A DNA stretch of 64,000 bases, taken from Rhizobium leguminosarum (GTDB taxonomy: Bacteria > Pseudomonadota > Alphaproteobacteria > Rhizobiales > Rhizobiaceae). Of this stretch, positions 40,851 through 49,561 are shown piece by piece. The stretch is from NCBI RefSeq assembly GCF_017876795.1, contig NZ_JAGIOR010000001.1, positions 248,001 to 312,000 on the forward strand, given 5' to 3'. The notes below the pieces were generated by a model. It searched no databases, was not told where the DNA came from, and worked only from the letters and a program-made list of their open reading frames with translations. A program made the position numbers and the translations under genes. How positions within the stretch are numbered: position 1 is the first letter of the stretch; each line of letters starts with the position of its first letter.

Positions 40851-43772
40851 ATGACCGACGAGGCGCTTGTTGATCGCATGACGCTGCCGCGTCCCGACGT
40901 GACCGTTGCCGACGCGGAAGAGATCCTGCTTGCCCATTACAGTCTGTCCGGCACCGTTGCCGAACTCGGCAGCCAGCAGGATCGGAACTTCCGCGTCGAT
41001 AGCGATCGCGGTCGCTATGTCCTGAAGATCTGTCATGCCGTCTACGAGACCCGCGAACTCCAGGCGCAGAATGCAGCGATCCATTACCTCAAGAGCAGAC
41101 AAGATGCGCCACGCGTTCCCAATGTGATCGCCACGAATGACGGACGGGAGATCCTCGTCCTGACCGTGCGCGGACAGGGCTGCCAAGTCCGGCTGCTCGA
41201 ATATCTGGAAGGCCAGGGGCTGACGGAACTGACCTATCTGGCGCCGGCTTCCGTCGCGGCGCTCGGCGCGCTCTGCGCGCGGCTGGCGCTGGCGCTTGCC
41301 GATTTCAACCATCCCGGCCTCGACCGCGGCCTGCAATGGGATCTCAGGCGCGCCGGGCCGGTCGCGGTGCAATTGCTTTCCGTCATCACCGACAGCGCCG
41401 CGCGCGACCGGATCGCCAAGACCATGGTGATGGCGGTCCGCCGCATCCAGCCCTTGGCGCCGTCGCTTCGGCTGCAGGCGGTGCATCACGACGTTACCGG
41501 CGACAATGTCGTCGGTCGCCGCAATGCCCACGGCCATATAATCCCCGACGGGGTGATCGATTTCGGCGACATCATCCGCGGCTGGCTGGTCGGCGACCTC
41601 GCCGTCACCTGCGCCTCGCTGCTGCACCATGCCGAGGGCGACCCTTTTCATATCCTGCCCGCCGTCACCGCCTATCAGGCGATCTATCCGCTGACCGGGG
41701 AGGAGCTGAAAGCACTCTGGCCATTGATCGTCGCGCGCGCGGTCATTCTTGTCGCCAGCGGCGAGCAGCAGATTTCGATCGATCCCGAGAATGATTATGC
41801 CCGCGGCAATCTCGACCTTGAGCGGGTGATCTTCGATACGGCGATGTCCGTGCCCTTCGAGCTTATGGAAGCGGCGATCCTCAAGGCCGCCGGCGCCAAT
41901 GTCGCCGCCCCGGAAACATCGGGATGGCTGCCGCTGCTGCCTGACATCGAGCCCGCCGGGATCGCCTATGTTGATCTTGGTGTACGGAGCCCGCATTTTT
42001 CCGCCGGCAACTGGCTGAATGCCGACATGGACTGGCGGCTGCTTGCCCGCGCTGCGACCGAAAACGGCACGGCAGCGACGCGCTACGGCGAATATCGGCT
42101 TTCCCGGGCGGGAACCGCCAGGGGACAGGCGACCTCAGCCCTGCATATCGATATTTGCCTTGCCGCAGGCAGCGCGGTTGCCGCGCCGTTTGCCGGCCGA
42201 ATCGGCTGGAAAGACCAGCATCTGACGCTGACCAGCGACAGTATCACCCTGCACCTCGACGGGCTCGACCTCTCGATCGAGGATGAAGCCGAGGTTGCAG
42301 GCGGCGATCCCCTCGGAACCGTTGTCGGCGAGGCTTCATCACTCGGCGGGCTGCGCGTTCAGCTTTGCAGCGTCGCGGGGCTCGAGCCGCCGCTCTTTGC
42401 CTCACCGCGCGAGGCGGCGGCCTGGTCGGTGCTCTGCCCTTCTCCCTCGCTGCTCCTCGACCAGCAAGCGGATGCGCCGCAACCGGAAACCGCCGAGCTG
42501 CTCGCCAGGCGGCAGGCGCATCTGGCAGGGGCGCAGAAGAATTATTACGTCGAGCCGCCGCAGATCGAGCGCGGCTGGAAGGAGCATGTGTTCGATGTCG
42601 AGGGCCGCGCCTATCTCGACATGGTCAACAACGTCTCCATTCTCGGCCATGGTCATCCCAAGCTTGCGGCGGCGATCAACGCCCAATGGCTGCGGCTCAA
42701 CACCAATTCACGCTTCCACTATGCGGCGATCACGGAATTTTCCGAGCGGCTCGCAGCGCTTTCACCGGATGGGCTCGACGCGGTCTTCCTCGTCAACAGC
42801 GGTTCGGAGGCGAACGATCTGGCGATCCGGCTGGCGCAGGCTCATAGCGGCGCGCGCAACATGCTCTGCCTGCTCGAAGCCTATCACGGCTGGTCGGCGG
42901 CAAGTGACGCCGTCTCCACATCGATCGCCGACAATCCGCAGGCACTGACCACCCGTCCGGACTGGGTGCATGCCGTCGCATCGCCGAATACCTATCGCGG
43001 CGCATTCCGCGGTCCCGATACGGCGACCAGCTATCTCGGCGCCATAACGCCCGTGCTGGAGGCGATCGACGCCGGCGGCAAGGGCCTTGCCGGCTTCATC
43101 TGCGAATCGGTTTACGGCAATGCCGGCGGCATTCCGCTGCCGGACGGTTATCTCAGCCAAGTCTATGCGCAGGTGCGCGCCCGCGGCGGCCTTTGCATCG
43201 CCGATGAGGTGCAGGTCGGTTATTCCAGGCTCGGACATTATTTCTGGGGCTTCGAACAGCAAGGGGTCGTGCCTGACATCATCACCGTGGCCAAGGGCAT
43301 GGGCAACGGCCATCCGCTCGGCGCCGTCATCACCACGCGGGAGATCGCTGGGTCGCTGGAGAAGGAGGGCACGTTCTTTTCCTCCACCGGCGGCAGCCCG
43401 GTCAGTTGCATCGCCGGCATGGCGGTGCTCGACATCATGGCCGAGGAGATGCTGCAGGAAAATGCCCGGACGGTCGGCGATCATCTGAAGGCGCGGCTTG
43501 CCGCACTGATCGACCGCCATCCGATCGCCGGCGCCGTGCATGGCATGGGGCTCTATCTCGGCCTCGAATTCGTCCGCGACAGAACGACGCTGGAGCCAGC
43601 GACGGAAGAGACGGCGGCAATCTGCGACCGGCTGCTGACCCTCGGCGTCATCATGCAGCCGACCGGCGATCACCAAAACGTGCTGAAGATCAAACCGCCG
43701 CTCTGCCTCAGCATCGAAAGCGCGGATTTCTTCGCGGACATGCTGGAGAAGGTGCTCGACGAAGGTTGGTGA
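40851..43772 (+). CDS. Kinase / class-III PLP enzyme fusion, probable amino-alcohol phosphorylation and phospho-lyase (973 aa)
   Basis: Three parts are seen. Residues ~20-340 are an aminoglycoside-phosphotransferase fold, with the catalytic HHDVTGDN (H212-N219) and VIDFGD metal motif. Residues ~400-520 are a small beta-rich segment with a lipoyl/M23-like look (VAAPFAGRIGW). Residues ~540-973 are a class-III aminotransferase fold with LVNSGSEANDLAIRLA, DEVQVGYSRLG and the PLP lysine K815 in ITVAKGMGNGHPLG. The same kinase and lyase occur as separate proteins in animals for hydroxylysine or ethanolamine-phosphate breakdown. The substrate here is unproven. GGGAGGGG precedes the ATG. Confidence 0.8.
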   Translation: MTDEALVDRMTLPRPDVTVADAEEILLAHYSLSGTVAELGSQQDRNFRVDSDRGRYVLKICHAVYETRELQAQNAAIHYLKSRQDAPRVPNVIATNDGREILVLTVRGQGCQVRLLEYLEGQGLTELTYLAPASVAALGALCARLALALADFNHPGLDRGLQWDLRRAGPVAVQLLSVITDSAARDRIAKTMVMAVRRIQPLAPSLRLQAVHHDVTGDNVVGRRNAHGHIIPDGVIDFGDIIRGWLVGDLAVTCASLLHHAEGDPFHILPAVTAYQAIYPLTGEELKALWPLIVARAVILVASGEQQISIDPENDYARGNLDLERVIFDTAMSVPFELMEAAILKAAGANVAAPETSGWLPLLPDIEPAGIAYVDLGVRSPHFSAGNWLNADMDWRLLARAATENGTAATRYGEYRLSRAGTARGQATSALHIDICLAAGSAVAAPFAGRIGWKDQHLTLTSDSITLHLDGLDLSIEDEAEVAGGDPLGTVVGEASSLGGLRVQLCSVAGLEPPLFASPREAAAWSVLCPSPSLLLDQQADAPQPETAELLARRQAHLAGAQKNYYVEPPQIERGWKEHVFDVEGRAYLDMVNNVSILGHGHPKLAAAINAQWLRLNTNSRFHYAAITEFSERLAALSPDGLDAVFLVNSGSEANDLAIRLAQAHSGARNMLCLLEAYHGWSAASDAVSTSIADNPQALTTRPDWVHAVASPNTYRGAFRGPDTATSYLGAITPVLEAIDAGGKGLAGFICESVYGNAGGIPLPDGYLSQVYAQVRARGGLCIADEVQVGYSRLGHYFWGFEQQGVVPDIITVAKGMGNGHPLGAVITTREIAGSLEKEGTFFSSTGGSPVSCIAGMAVLDIMAEEMLQENARTVGDHLKARLAALIDRHPIAGAVHGMGLYLGLEFVRDRTTLEPATEETAAICDRLLTLGVIMQPTGDHQNVLKIKPPLCLSIESADFFADMLEKVLDEGW

Positions 43773-44294
43773 GCGAGGCTCTTTCCGCATTAACCAAATC
43801 GGTCATTTCGAGGCATTTGGATTTTTAACGAAATGGCCCATTGCCTGAATCAGCCGGGCTTCCTATCTCTGCTGCGGCGATCGATAGAACGCTGATTCTG
43901 TCATGCGAATTTTACGAAGAGCTGATATGTTTCTTTCCGTAAGTTTCCATTTGGATGGAATGAATTTTTTCGGATCGTCGATTTTTTGACACGTTTCGGA
44001 ATATGTTTCTGACAGGCCGTGGGGTAATCTCTACTAAGTTGGTAGATTACCAAAGACAGCCATCGCCGGCCCCGGGCTCTTCCGGGACCTCTCAAGTGCA
44101 ACGCCAACGCAAGGAACGAGCATGATAAATATCGATATTCTCGCCGATCTCCTTGGGCGATCTGTGCTTGGCAATGACCGTCCGGGCGCCCTCTCCCGCC
44201 CGAACTGTCGAATGTGACGTTCGTCCTCCTTTCAACGGTACCAGACAAGTCAATTCGCCATGGCTGCGCATGTCGCGCGGCAGGAGTTCTATCT
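43773..44294. other. Intergenic region with an inverted repeat and one possible leader ORF
   Basis: This 522-bp stretch is AT-richer in its first half. An inverted repeat, GGTAATCT/AGATTACC with inner CTAC/GTAG (44023-44051), could be an operator. A 31-codon ORF is listed separately. A leftward 156-codon frame here has no supporting features. Confidence 0.5.
44122..44217 (+). CDS. Possible short peptide or leader ORF (31 aa)
   Basis: AAGGA lies six bases before ATG 44122, and the peptide starts MINIDILADLLGRS with an acidic amphipathic helix, then a Pro/Arg-rich end. It stops 77 bp before the next gene. It may be a leader or a small protein; nothing else supports it. Confidence 0.3.
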   Translation: MINIDILADLLGRSVLGNDRPGALSRPNCRM

Positions 44295-44489
44295 ATGAAG
44301 AAGCAAGTTATCGAATATGCAGGCGTTCCCGTCGGGATCGTCATTCCCGATGAAGACCGGCTGAAGTTCATCGCCGTGAAATTTCATGTCCACGACCTCG
44401 ACGAGCAGCGTTTCGGCTCGCCGGACGAGGTGCGGCTGGCCATCCACAATCTGATGACCCGCCGTCATCCGAAGCCGCTTCATGCCTGA
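44295..44489 (+). CDS. Small hypothetical protein (64 aa)
   Basis: CAGGAG lies seven to eight bases upstream of ATG 44295. The product (MKKQVIEYAGVPVGIVIPDED...) begins with beta strands and continues with a helix (SPDEVRLAIHNLMTRR). It is followed by a strong terminator, so it is a one-gene unit. No family is recognised. Confidence 0.65.
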   Translation: MKKQVIEYAGVPVGIVIPDEDRLKFIAVKFHVHDLDEQRFGSPDEVRLAIHNLMTRRHPKPLHA

Positions 44490-44533
44490 GGGCATGAGGC
44501 CGGCACTCGCATTCACGGCTTTTCCCGATGTTC

Positions 44534-44567
44534 GACCGGTCCCGCCATTTGGGGCCGGTCTTGTTTT
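44534..44567 (+). terminator. Rho-independent terminator after the 64-aa gene
   Basis: GACCGGTCCC (44534-44543) pairs with GGGGCCGGTC (44551-44560) in a 10-bp stem with one G-T wobble, 7-nt loop, followed by TTGTTTTTTG. Confidence 0.8.
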
Positions 44568-44618
44568 TTGAAGGCAATTGCAGTCCTATCGGCGGCCTTT
44601 CCGCATAAGGATCCGCCC

Positions 44619-45614
44619 TTGCCCGATCTTCTCAATCTCATCACCGACATCGATGGCGTTTCCGTCGGCCATGCGACCGACCTTGCGCTCGGTTCGGGCG
44701 TCACCGTTATCGTCTTCGACGCCCCGGCCGTCGCCTCCGGCACGGTGCTCGGCGGCGCGCCGGGCGGGCGCGACACCGGCCTGCTCGATCCATCGATGAC
44801 CGTCAATGCCGTGGATGCCTTCGTGCTCTCCGGCGGATCGGCTTTCGGGCTGGATGCCGCCGGCGGCGTGCAAGCGGGATTGCGCGAACTCGGCCGCGGC
44901 TTTGCCGTCGGGCCGGTGCGCATACCGATCGTGCCGCAGGCGATCCTGATGGACCTGCTGAACGGTGGCGACAAGGATTGGGGGCTGCACTCGCCCTATC
45001 GCGATATGGGTTACGCCGCCTTGAAGGCGGCCGCCAAGGGCGCCTTTGCACTCGGCACCATAGGCGCCGGCACGGGTGCGACGACGGCCACCTTCAAGGG
45101 CGGGCTCGGCTCGGCCAGCGCCGTCAGCAGCGCCGGCCACCGCGTCGCGGCTGTTGTCGCCGTCAATGCGCTCGGCTCGGCAACGATCGGCGACGGGCCG
45201 CATTTCTGGGCGGCACCCTTTGAAAAAAGCGCAGAATTCGGCGGGCTCGGCATGCCAGCTGTGGCCGATCACAGGATGCGGCTCAAGGGCATGAACGGGC
45301 CTGCGACGACGATCGGCGCGGTGGTGACCGACGCGCAGCTGACCAAGGCCGAGGCGCACAGGTTGTCGATTGCCGGCCATGACGGGCTTGCCCGGGCGCT
45401 GCTGCCGGCGCACCTGCCGCTCGACGGCGACACCGTCTTTGCCGCTTCGACGGCCAGGCATCGCCGAGACGACATGGCAAGCCTGATGGAGCTTTGCCAC
45501 CTTGCCACCATTGTCATGGCGCGGGCGATCGCCCGCGGCGTCTACGCCGCCACCGCGCTGCCGGTCGAGGGCGCGCAAAAGGCTTGGCGCGACCGCTATC
45601 CTGACGGTCATTGA
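44619..45614 (+). CDS. P1-family peptidase (DmpA-like Ntn-type aminopeptidase), TTG start (331 aa)
   Basis: The start is TTG 44619, about eight bases after AAGGAT; the frame opens at 44568 inside the terminator, which excludes that start. Family features: ITDIDGVSVGHATD, VLGGAPGGRDTGLLDP, LSGGSAFGLDAAGGV, and GAGTGATTATFKGGLGSAS, around which P1 peptidases cut themselves to expose the N-terminal nucleophile. They remove N-terminal residues from peptides, amides and beta-peptides. It lies 43 bp before a LysR gene and near a peptide transporter and an amidase. Confidence 0.82.
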   Translation: MPDLLNLITDIDGVSVGHATDLALGSGVTVIVFDAPAVASGTVLGGAPGGRDTGLLDPSMTVNAVDAFVLSGGSAFGLDAAGGVQAGLRELGRGFAVGPVRIPIVPQAILMDLLNGGDKDWGLHSPYRDMGYAALKAAAKGAFALGTIGAGTGATTATFKGGLGSASAVSSAGHRVAAVVAVNALGSATIGDGPHFWAAPFEKSAEFGGLGMPAVADHRMRLKGMNGPATTIGAVVTDAQLTKAEAHRLSIAGHDGLARALLPAHLPLDGDTVFAASTARHRRDDMASLMELCHLATIVMARAIARGVYAATALPVEGAQKAWRDRYPDGH

Positions 45615-45657
45615 TTGAATAGGGTCGCAACCCGGGCAGAATGGCGGAGAGACGTGA

Positions 45658-46578
45658 ATGCAGATCCGGGCGCTGATGTATTTCGACGAGCTGGTCAGGA
45701 CCAATTCGATGCGCCAGGCGGCCGAGAATCTCAATGTCGCGCCGACGGCGATCAGCCGGCAGATCGAGAACCTCGAATATCATTTCGGCGCGCCGCTCGT
45801 CGAACGCAGCGCCCGCGGCGTCAAGCTGACGGCGGCCGGCGAGCTGCTTGCTGCCCGCGCCGGCCGGACACTGCGCGAACTCGATCACGTGCAGCAGCTG
45901 ATCGAGGACCTGAAGGGCCTGCAGCGTGGCCGCGTCAGCATCTATGCCAATGGCGCCACCGTCGCCAATCTGCTGGCGCCGGCGCTCGCCGAATTCAGCC
46001 TCAAATATCCGCAACTGCGCTTTGCCGTGACGATCACCAGCGCGCGGCAGGCGGTCGATGCGGTCAACAGCGCCGAGGCGGATATTGCCGTGACGCTGTT
46101 TGCGCCTGTCATATCAGGCACCAAAGTTCGGCTGCGCTCGGAGATCGCCTATGATCTCATCGTCACTCCGCAGCATCCGGCGGCCGCGCATGCCGAGATT
46201 CCGCTGAAGAAACTTGCCGACTATGCATTGGCGCTGCCGGATCAATCCTTCGGTTTCCGCCAGGCCTTCGAAGCGCTGTTCGAGAAGGAGGGGTTGGACC
46301 TCGATCCGGTCTTCGTCACCAGTTCGCTCGAAATGCTGAAGGAACTGGTGCTCAGCGGGGCAGCAGCCACGCTGCTGCCGGCGCTGACCGTCCGCCGCGA
46401 GATTGAAGCGGGCCAACTCGTGGCCATCCCGCTTTCCGGCAAGACCGGCATCCGCACCCACGTCGATCTCTGCGTTGCGCCCGACCGGCAATTGTCCTTC
46501 GCTGCGACGAAGCTGCTTGATTTCATCGAGAAATTCATGCGCGAGCGCACGAACCGCCGGACCGAGACGAAAGACTGA
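45658..46578 (+). CDS. LysR-family transcriptional regulator (306 aa)
   Basis: The N-terminal HTH (residues ~1-60) reads ALMYFDELVRTNSMRQAAENLNVAPTAISRQIENLEYHFG, the standard LysR pattern; residues ~90-295 are the periplasmic-binding-like effector domain. Its position between a peptidase and the peptide ABC transporter, and two inverted repeats in the 147 bp after it, suggest that it controls the transporter operon. The inducer is unknown. Confidence 0.9.
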   Translation: MQIRALMYFDELVRTNSMRQAAENLNVAPTAISRQIENLEYHFGAPLVERSARGVKLTAAGELLAARAGRTLRELDHVQQLIEDLKGLQRGRVSIYANGATVANLLAPALAEFSLKYPQLRFAVTITSARQAVDAVNSAEADIAVTLFAPVISGTKVRLRSEIAYDLIVTPQHPAAAHAEIPLKKLADYALALPDQSFGFRQAFEALFEKEGLDLDPVFVTSSLEMLKELVLSGAAATLLPALTVRREIEAGQLVAIPLSGKTGIRTHVDLCVAPDRQLSFAATKLLDFIEKFMRERTNRRTETKD

Positions 46579-46610
46579 GGCTTCCGGCTTGCATTGACGG
46601 CGGATTTGCT

Positions 46611-46660
46611 GTGTAGCTTTTTCGGCTACACTGAGCACACAAAATCGTCATTGTGTGTGC
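46611..46660. promoter_or_regulatory. Two inverted repeats upstream of the ABC transporter operon
   Basis: GTGTAGC and GCTACAC (46611-46631, 7-bp spacer) form a perfect repeat with the T-N11-A form of LysR sites. A second, imperfect repeat GCACACAA/TTGTGTGTGC follows at 46635-46660. They lie between the LysR stop and the start of the binding-protein gene. Binding by the adjacent LysR protein is inferred. Confidence 0.45.
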
Positions 46661-46725
46661 ACCGGAAAAGTGCCACTTTCTTCGCAAAAGGGCCTTCGCC
46701 AGCGAGCGCGGCCAGACAAGGGAAC

Positions 46726-48255
46726 ATGATGATCGAGCTTTCCTTTGCGCCGTCGCGTGTCCTCCGGCGGCTTGCCCTCGGTGGCGCGCTTTCGGCCGGC
46801 TTTGTGATGATGGCTATGACGCCGGCGGAGGCGGCGAAGTCCGCGCTCACTCTCGGCATGAGCGTCGAGCCGACCGGCCTCGACCCGACGATCGCAGCAC
46901 CAGTCGCGATCGGCCAGGTCACCTGGCAGAACGTGTTCGAAGGACTGGTGACGATCGACCCATCCGGCAAGATCCAGCCGCAGCTGGCGAAAAGCTGGGA
47001 AATTTCACCCGATGGCCTGACCTATAGGTTCAAGCTACAGACCGGCGTCAAATTCCATGACGGCGAGGCCTTCGATGCCGCCAGCGCCAAGTTTTCGCTC
47101 GAGCGCGCCCGCGGCGCGGATTCGGTCAATCCGCAGAAGCGCTTCTTCGCCTCGATCGCCTCGATCGATACGCCCGATGCCGACACGCTGGTGCTGCATC
47201 TCTCGGCACCGACCGGCAGCCTGATCTACTGGCTCGGCTGGCCGGCTTCGGTGATGGTCGCACCCAAGACCGCTGCCGACGACAAGGTGACGCCGGTGGG
47301 CACCGGTCCCTTCAAATTCGCCAGCTGGGCGAAGGGCGACAGGGTCGAACTGGAAAAGAATGCCGATTACTGGAACAAGAATGCGGCCGCCAAGCTCGAC
47401 AAGGTGACCTTCCGTTTCATCGCCGATCCGCAGGCCCAGGCGGCGGCGCTGAAATCCGGCGATCTCGACGCCTTTCCGGAATTTGCCGCGCCCGAGCTGA
47501 TGAACTCCTTCGACGGCGATGCGAGGCTCGTCACCAAGATCGGCAATACCGAGCTCAAGGTCGTCGCCGGCATGAACACTGCCAGGAAGCCGTTCGACGA
47601 CAAGCGCGTCCGCCAGGCGCTGATGATGGCGATCGACCGCAAGACGGTGATCGACGGCGCGTGGTCCGGCCTCGGCACGCCGATCGGCAGCCACTATACG
47701 CCGAACGATCCGGGCTATCAGGACATGACAGGCGTGCTGCCCTATGACGTCGGTAAGGCGAAGGCGCTGCTTGCCGAAGCCGGCTACCCCAACGGCTTCA
47801 CCTTCACGATCAAATCGCCGCAGATGGCCTATGCGCCGCGTAGCGCTGAAGTGATGCAGGCGATGTTTGCCGAAATCGGCGTGACGATGAATATCGAGCC
47901 GACCGAGTTTCCGGCGAAATGGGTCCAGGACATCATGAAGGACCGCAATTTCGACATGACGATCGTTGCCCATGCCGAACCGCTCGACATCGACATCTAT
48001 GCCAGGGATCCCTATTATTTCAACTACAAGAACCCGGCCTTCAACGCGCTGATGCAGAAGGCCCAGCAGACGGCCGATCCCTCCGCGCAGAGCGCGATCT
48101 ATGGCGAGGCACAGAAGATCCTCGCCAAGGATGTGCCGGCGCTCTACCTCTTCGTCATGCCGAAACTCGGCGTGTGGGACAGGAAGCTGAAAGGGTTGTG
48201 GGAGAACGAGCCGATCCCTTCGAACGTGTTGTCTGGGGTTTCCTGGGGGGAGTGA
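46726..48255 (+). CDS. ABC transporter solute-binding protein, peptide/nickel (DppA-like) family (509 aa)
   Basis: ATG 46726 follows AAGGGAAC; the frame extends upstream without a site. Residues 1-37 are a Sec signal peptide (LALGGALSAGFVMMAMTPAEAA). The mature protein matches SBP_bac_5: GLDPTIAAPVAIGQVTWQNVFEGLV, LAKSWEISPDGLTYRFKLQTGVKFHDGEAFDA, VGTGPFKF and DKRVRQALMMAIDRK. It delivers peptides or related compounds to the permeases encoded further on. Confidence 0.88.
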   Translation: MMIELSFAPSRVLRRLALGGALSAGFVMMAMTPAEAAKSALTLGMSVEPTGLDPTIAAPVAIGQVTWQNVFEGLVTIDPSGKIQPQLAKSWEISPDGLTYRFKLQTGVKFHDGEAFDAASAKFSLERARGADSVNPQKRFFASIASIDTPDADTLVLHLSAPTGSLIYWLGWPASVMVAPKTAADDKVTPVGTGPFKFASWAKGDRVELEKNADYWNKNAAAKLDKVTFRFIADPQAQAAALKSGDLDAFPEFAAPELMNSFDGDARLVTKIGNTELKVVAGMNTARKPFDDKRVRQALMMAIDRKTVIDGAWSGLGTPIGSHYTPNDPGYQDMTGVLPYDVGKAKALLAEAGYPNGFTFTIKSPQMAYAPRSAEVMQAMFAEIGVTMNIEPTEFPAKWVQDIMKDRNFDMTIVAHAEPLDIDIYARDPYYFNYKNPAFNALMQKAQQTADPSAQSAIYGEAQKILAKDVPALYLFVMPKLGVWDRKLKGLWENEPIPSNVLSGVSWGE

Positions 48256-48447
48256 GGCGGCGGGCCTGATGGGGATGCGATAAGGTGATGGCCTTGGACA
48301 GATCCGACATGTATTTGGCCGATATAGCGCGCAGCCCTGCCCCTGCCTCACCAAGTCCGATCAGCCCGGGCCGACATGGTTTGATTTCGCTGGCGGATGG
48401 CACTCTTAGCGCCGGCGCCTTGGATTACTCCTTCTGCCTGCCCCGCC

Positions 48448-48533
48448 CTCCGTCATGCTCGGCCTTGAGCCGAGCATCCACACGGCATCCACAAGCAGCC
48501 GCGGCCCTCGGCTCAAGGCCGAGGATGACGGAG
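48448..48533. repeat. 27-bp inverted repeat of a dispersed palindromic type
   Basis: 48448-48474 and 48507-48533 are inverted copies differing at one position (core CTCGGCCTTGAGCCGAG). The element lies in the 355-bp gap between the binding-protein and first permease genes, which has no other feature. Similar 'CTCGG...CCGAG' repeats are widely scattered in rhizobial genomes. A stem of this size could weaken read-through into the permeases. Confidence 0.7.
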
Positions 48534-48610
48534 AGTGGGGTTAGCCTTCTCGCCAAACCCACCGCCGGCGCATCGGAGAGCCGCCGTGCCACCCCCGCAG
48601 CGTGGCGCGC

Positions 48611-49558
48611 ATGATCGCACTCCTCACCCGCCGCTTCGCCGGTCTCCTCGTCACGCTTCTCATCGTCTCGCTGCTGATCTTCACCGTCATGGACCTGCTG
48701 CCCGGCGATCCCGCCTCGATCATGCTCGGCACCTCTGCCAGCCCGGAGACACTGGCGGCGCTGGGGCATGATCTCGGGCTCGACCAACCGCTGATCCTGC
48801 GTTACGGGCAATGGCTTGCCGGCGTGTTGTCAGGCAATCTCGGACAGTCCTACACCTATGGCGTACCAGTCGCGGGCTTGATCGCCGAGCGGCTGGCGGT
48901 GACGCTGCCGCTGGCGCTGATGGCGATCGTGCTTTCGGTGGCGATTGCCTTGCCGCTCGGGGTACTGGCCGCTTCGCGCCGCGGCGGTCTCTTCGACATC
49001 CTCGCCACACTGTTTTCGCAGATCAGCATTGCCGTGCCGGCCTTCTGGGTGGCGCTGCTGTTGATCATCCTGTTTTCGACGATGCTCGGGCTGATGCCGG
49101 CCGGCGGTTTCCCGGGCTGGAGCGACGGGCTGATGCCGGCATTGCAGGCGCTGGTTATGCCGGCCGTCGCGCTGGCGATGCCGCAGGCCGGCGTGTTGAC
49201 GCGGGTGGCGCGTTCGGCGGTCATTGAGACGATGCATGAGGATTTTGCCCGCACTGCCGTTGCCAAAGGGCTGTCGCGCAGCGCCGTGCTGTGGCGGCAT
49301 GTCGTGCCGAATGCGCTGATCCCGATCCTGACGATGATCGGGCTGCAATTCACCTTTCTCGTCGCTGGCGCGGTGCTGGTGGAAAACGTCTTCAACCTGC
49401 CCGGCATCGGGCGGCTCGCCCTGCAGGCGCTCGCCCAGCGCGACGTCATCGTGATGCAGGATGTCGTGCTGTTCTTCGCTAGCCTCGTCATCGTGGTCAA
49501 CTTTGTCGTCGATCTCTCCTATCTGGCGATCGATCCCAGGATGAGAAAGGCGGCCTGA
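48611..49558 (+). CDS. ABC transporter permease, DppB-like (315 aa)
   Basis: The start is ATG 48611 (GTG 48602 in frame). The N-terminus MIALLTRRFAGLLVTLLIVSLLIF and the motif LLPGDPA are typical of the DppB/OppB group; six membrane helices are expected. The EAA-type loop that contacts the ATPase is EDFARTAVAKGLSRSAVLWRHVVPNAL. It is followed three bases after its stop by the second permease. Confidence 0.88.
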   Translation: MIALLTRRFAGLLVTLLIVSLLIFTVMDLLPGDPASIMLGTSASPETLAALGHDLGLDQPLILRYGQWLAGVLSGNLGQSYTYGVPVAGLIAERLAVTLPLALMAIVLSVAIALPLGVLAASRRGGLFDILATLFSQISIAVPAFWVALLLIILFSTMLGLMPAGGFPGWSDGLMPALQALVMPAVALAMPQAGVLTRVARSAVIETMHEDFARTAVAKGLSRSAVLWRHVVPNALIPILTMIGLQFTFLVAGAVLVENVFNLPGIGRLALQALAQRDVIVMQDVVLFFASLVIVVNFVVDLSYLAIDPRMRKAA

Positions 49559-49561
49559 CAC

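Noticed and set aside
43901..44371. Leftward 156-codon open frame in the intergenic region after the fusion gene
   Set aside because: No ribosome site, low-complexity basic composition, and it runs across the start of the supported 64-aa gene.
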